A stretch of DNA of 64,000 nucleotides from Chaunax sp. Z400. Lineage: Eukaryota > Chordata > Actinopteri > Lophiiformes > Chaunacidae. The notes under the pieces are model-generated. The model was not told the origin of the DNA. It worked only from the letters and a program-made list of their open reading frames with translations, and ran no database searches. Positions 60,196-64,000 of the stretch are shown here, one piece after another. Each line of letters opens with the position of its first letter. Positions within the stretch are counted from its first letter, which is position 1. The position numbers and the translations under genes were made by a program. The DNA lies in NCBI GenBank assembly GCA_037577475.1, contig CM075189.1, forward strand, positions 17,895,839 through 17,959,838, read 5' to 3'.

Positions 60196-63100
60196 AGAAT
60201 ATAACATGGTGAGTTACAAGCTACCACATGCTTTCTAAACCTGCAGCCAATGCATATTACAAAACAAAAGACTAGGAATGTTTACATGCAACACGAGCCC
60301 GTTCTAGATGACTGCCATGCTGTCTTTGATGGAGGGAGAGTCAAGAACATTTAGATGGTAATGCACAAATACTTTCAGATCAGTGCTCAGGCTGAGATAC
60401 TTAAACTCTGAATGGTTTAGTTTGGATGTCCACTGATATTCTCTGTTGTCCTGTAATGAATACAAACTGCAGCGTAAGATTGAATAAAACAGAAACAACA
60501 CCAACAGAAAATTCAATAAGAAGGAATAAATGAGGCTTTTCTACAAGACCAGGAAAGTGTATATATAGTCCCTTAATTGGACAAACCGTCCACATAGTGT
60601 TTTTGTTTTGTGATGGCCACATAGAAGTAGGGAATAGAGGACTAGAATCAAGGGAACTACTAATATAAAAGTGAATAAGGTGGGACTGACACAGGTGCAC
60701 TAGATTTGACATTCGGCAAAACTGAATTCAGAGATATCCTCTTGTTTTTGAATCTTTCTTTTTCACTGATTAATAGAAAGCAGTGATTTAATGCTTTGTA
60801 GATTTCATCTGCTTTGTTTCGACGATGTCATTGCTGCTAAAAGGAAAGCCCAGAATATTCTTTACTTTCTATCACTGTCTCTTTGAGAGCATAAAAATCA
60901 CCTTTTCTTTTGCATCACACTGAGTCAGAACCTCACAAATTGAACCTGCTGCAACGCTGCAGCACAGAATATTCGAGCTTAAATCACACTTTCCTCAAGA
61001 CTTTGAAAAGAGAGAGGGGGTGTGTGGTGAATGGGGGAGGGTCGCAGAAAGGGTTTATGTTTACTTGCTGGTATTACATTACACTGAAACCAGCAGACTC
61101 TAATGTGTAATTTGATAGCAAATGACATCAGGGATCACAATATTGCTCCGCCTGTCTTGAGACTGAAGAATTACACCAATAAATATGGTTAATGGGGACA
61201 CAAGTCAGAGGGAATGAGAGGTTGTATGTCAACAGAATGCTAAACTATGTGTTACAAAAGATCTGCAAAAGGAGTTTGGGAAGTGCTGGAGATACATAGA
61301 GGTCATTTCTGACTCAGAGAGCGCTGGAACAGGAAGACAATGAAGGAGGGAAGGGAACATAACGGAACAATAGCTACACAAACAGCGATGATGTCTCCCT
61401 TAGCGCCTGTTCCACCCCTAAGTCTCAATGCTTGTCTCTATGGCAACCGTTAACTTTTGAAGCCCACCTTAACACAGACACCAGCACCATACACAAACGC
61501 ACCTCGTGCTGTACACATCAATAGAAAGCCATGTTGTATTCTGGACTGACAGGTGATGTATTATTGGTATGTGTAGTATTGGGTTTGTATTTTTGGAGCA
61601 AAATAGTAGATATGTCAAGTTTGTCAAGAAAGGAATGATATAATAACAAGGTCAGGTGATCAATTTTCATTTCATTTCATTTATGCTCATAATCCCTGTG
61701 GACAAAATCTCATTTTGAGCTGAATTATGAGCAGAGAAGGAAGGTTATTCCAGTAATCACATATCCTGGATTGAAAACAAAATAAACACATTTAATCTGA
61801 CTCCCAAAAATCTTGCCATTTAATCTCTTCCGTATCACTCGTCTAATGTTACACAAGCTTGCACAAGCCTGTCGTGTGGACTTGGCTTGTGTTCGCCCCA
61901 CAATCTCATATGGCAGCTTGTTTTGGGATTTATTTGTGGGGGAATGCGATTGGCATCTAGGACACCATCTCACTAAATCATCAACATCCACGTGGGGGGG
62001 TGGGGTGGGGAATAAAGGGAGCAGCAGCGAGATGCAATTGTGTAATAATTCTGTTTGTGTTCATCTGTTTGCCACTCAAGCTATCATGAAGGAAACACCC
62101 TGAAGAGGGATACCTAATAAAGCTTTTGCACTAGACAGTCGTGAAACAGGACCTGCAGGGAGGCAGTGGTGGATAGTAGATAAGGATGTGATGCGGTCAC
62201 AACAGAGATGATGTAGATCCTGGAGGATGTGTGTTGAGGTTGGCTTCCTGATGTTCTTGTTTAAGTTTTCGCCTCTTACATTTTATTGTCCATCAAAGAG
62301 TATTTCTGTAAAAACTGAAGGCCAGTAAAAGACGGCTTTTCTCTCGTTCAATAATCCTTTTTGGATATTGCCTCGGAATTATAATAATAATCCTGCTGAC
62401 AGCTTTATATCATTTCACTATGAAGGTATTTATTATAAACAGGCGCCCATGCCATCGCTATGTATAATCACTTAAAGACACTTAAAGATGCAGCAACATT
62501 GAAAGCTAGGCACTCAGGTGTTGTTTGTTACACAGCTCGACTGTATATTTTGTCAAATTTATCTCCATTAACCCTTTTTATTTTTGCACCGTAAATCTGC
62601 ACTGCTTTATCCACCCTAAAATACTTTAATAGCTGCTATACAACCATTTCAGATGCTGTAAAACCCAATATAAGGTTTAAACTGTCAGGATTAAGTGTTA
62701 CGCTGAAACCACACAGCTCCTTTGGTCCATCAGGTGGATATGATGCATTGCATATACATGCAACCTGTCCCATAAATCAAAGACAGGTCTCCATAAAATA
62801 AAATACACACTGTATGGGCTTGAAGGAGGTGAAAGAATACTTTTACAGGAGGCCTTATAAATTATGTTGAAGGAGAAGTTCAAGGTTGTTTGTACGTGTG
62901 CGTTTTGTGTGTGTTGATGTGGATGTTAAGGATTGCACTGAGATACAGTCTTCATTTCATTTCATTTGCATTCATTTGTCTATTTTGTGTATTTGACAAA
63001 CATCAATATTAATGATATTTTCAGAGTCACCCCCCCTGCTTCTATTGATTGACTGTGATGTGCAAACATTATGTTTTGATGGAGGAATGCTGAACAAAAA

Positions 63101-63522
63101 AACCCAGAGATAAACAGAGATTTTACTTAAGCTTATACTGAGACATGGCCTGCAGGAAAAGGAAGGATTGCCACGGTGCTGCAGGATCCTGATATGTGAG
63201 TATGCAACACTTAATGAAAAATGACATTACTGAAAACACAGCACAATTACACAGCAACACGCCACAAATGCAAACATTACATATACTGCATGTTTACAGC
63301 CCACCGGCATGTATCCAAACTAAGATTCAGCGCCTCACAGGATTGGAAGTGACTTTGTTGACTAAACAGATTAAAAACAAAACCAGTCAGATGTGAGCAG
63401 AGTCCAAATTAACACATATAAATGTGCCAAGCCCGGTGCACACAATTAATGCTGTGGCAAAATAAAGTTCTCCATTTCCTACTTCCCATTAAGTTAACAT
63501 TAACGTTTATCCTGAGTAGGGT

Positions 63523-63625
63523 CCCTAGGTGGGCTGGAGCCTATCCCAGCTGATATTGGGGTACACCCATAGACAAGTCGCCATTTCATCAAGGCCACCA
63601 CACACAGAAAGACAATTGCTTTAAA
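63523..63625 (-). mobile_element. SINE-like tail fragment
   Basis: GGCTGGAGCCTATCCCAGCT then GGGGTACACCC and GACAAGTCGCCA is the tail of the same family as at 38393, truncated on the head side. Confidence 0.65.
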
Positions 63626-64000
63626 TAAAATATTGAAAGTTTCATTCCATCAAACATCATACATAAGGAACTACAGAGCTAGTTTCAGCTGTTTCTTATC
63701 TCTCCCTCTCAAATACAAGTTGACTCAGGAATCAAAAGTCATGCATGTCGTTACACAAGAGTTGAGAGTCTGATGTATATTTTCAACTCTGATTAATTTG
63801 TATTGTTTGGACAATTATGAAATGTCATGAAAGAACAACAACAAAATAATAAAGAACTGAATGGAACTGATAAAACATATCGTCTGGTCCTCCCCTTATA
63901 GAAACACATGCATGATTTGACCTTGTCATTCACTATAATTACACAGATGATTGGAGAACCTCTGACTCATGCTCTGGCACTGAATGAGTTAATTGCCTCC

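Larger units (their letters stand above)
48061..64000. other. Intergenic DNA upstream of glra4
   Basis: No second gene with recognisable protein or splice structure was found. The stretch holds SINE pieces (48373-49062, 60034-60195, 63523-63625), a LINE remnant (50135-50285), MITE-like elements (52403-52616, 55083-55302), a Tc1 remnant (59404-59905) and a repeat tail (58400-58530). Regions 50.3-52.4, 52.9-55.0 and 55.3-58.4 kb show nothing I can name apart from a weak DNA-element candidate near 57.2-57.5 kb. Confidence 0.55.

Overview
The window looks like teleost fish genomic DNA. It carries one large vertebrate gene in small exons, long AT-rich introns, many (CA)n/(TG)n microsatellites, and dispersed repeats of types common in ray-finned fish: a Rex1-type LINE, tRNA-derived SINEs, a Tc1 remnant and several MITE-like elements. 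No bacterial-type features, CRISPR arrays or operons are present. The species cannot be named from this sequence.

The one gene I can support is a complete glycine receptor alpha subunit, best matched to GLRA4, on the minus strand from 47700 (start codon) to 10283 (stop codon). Nine coding exons join in phase: 47633-47700, 25886-26016, 25008-25075, 23366-23589, 21322-21404, 18285-18422, 17864-18078, 15680-15829 and 10283-10573. They total 1368 bp and encode 455 residues. All eight introns have GT..AG ends. The first coding exon (signal peptide) lies 21.6 kb upstream of exon 2 and was found by its hydrophobic reading, consensus donor and matching phase. The product is a Cys-loop, ligand-gated chloride channel subunit with a signal peptide, an extracellular glycine-binding domain with two disulfide loops, four membrane segments and a short M3-M4 loop.

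Layout: 1-9750 is intergenic DNA downstream of the gene, with low-complexity tracts, a degenerate repeat tail and one perfect hairpin. 9751-10282 is the likely 3' UTR. 10283-26016 holds exons 9 to 2, with a long TG microsatellite and MITE-like repeats in the introns. 26017-47632 is intron 1, which contains an unrecognised decayed open frame (31.9-32.7 kb), a LINE nested inside an older SINE (38.4-40.8 kb), and a tRNA-derived SINE (41.5 kb). 47701-48060 is the probable 5' UTR and promoter, with a short upstream ORF, a CCAAT box and a GA/TC tract. 48061-64000 is upstream intergenic DNA with an interrupted SINE, a LINE remnant, two MITE-like elements, a decayed Tc1 transposon and a second type of SINE.

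Family names for repeats come from recall of consensus patterns, not from a database search. I found no clear second host protein-coding gene and nothing that amounts to a novel multi-gene system. The observations most worth a second look are the decayed secretory-type reading frame in intron 1, the two SINE copies interrupted at nearly the same internal site, the 14-bp hairpin downstream of the gene, and the long TG repeat close to the exon 8 splice donor.
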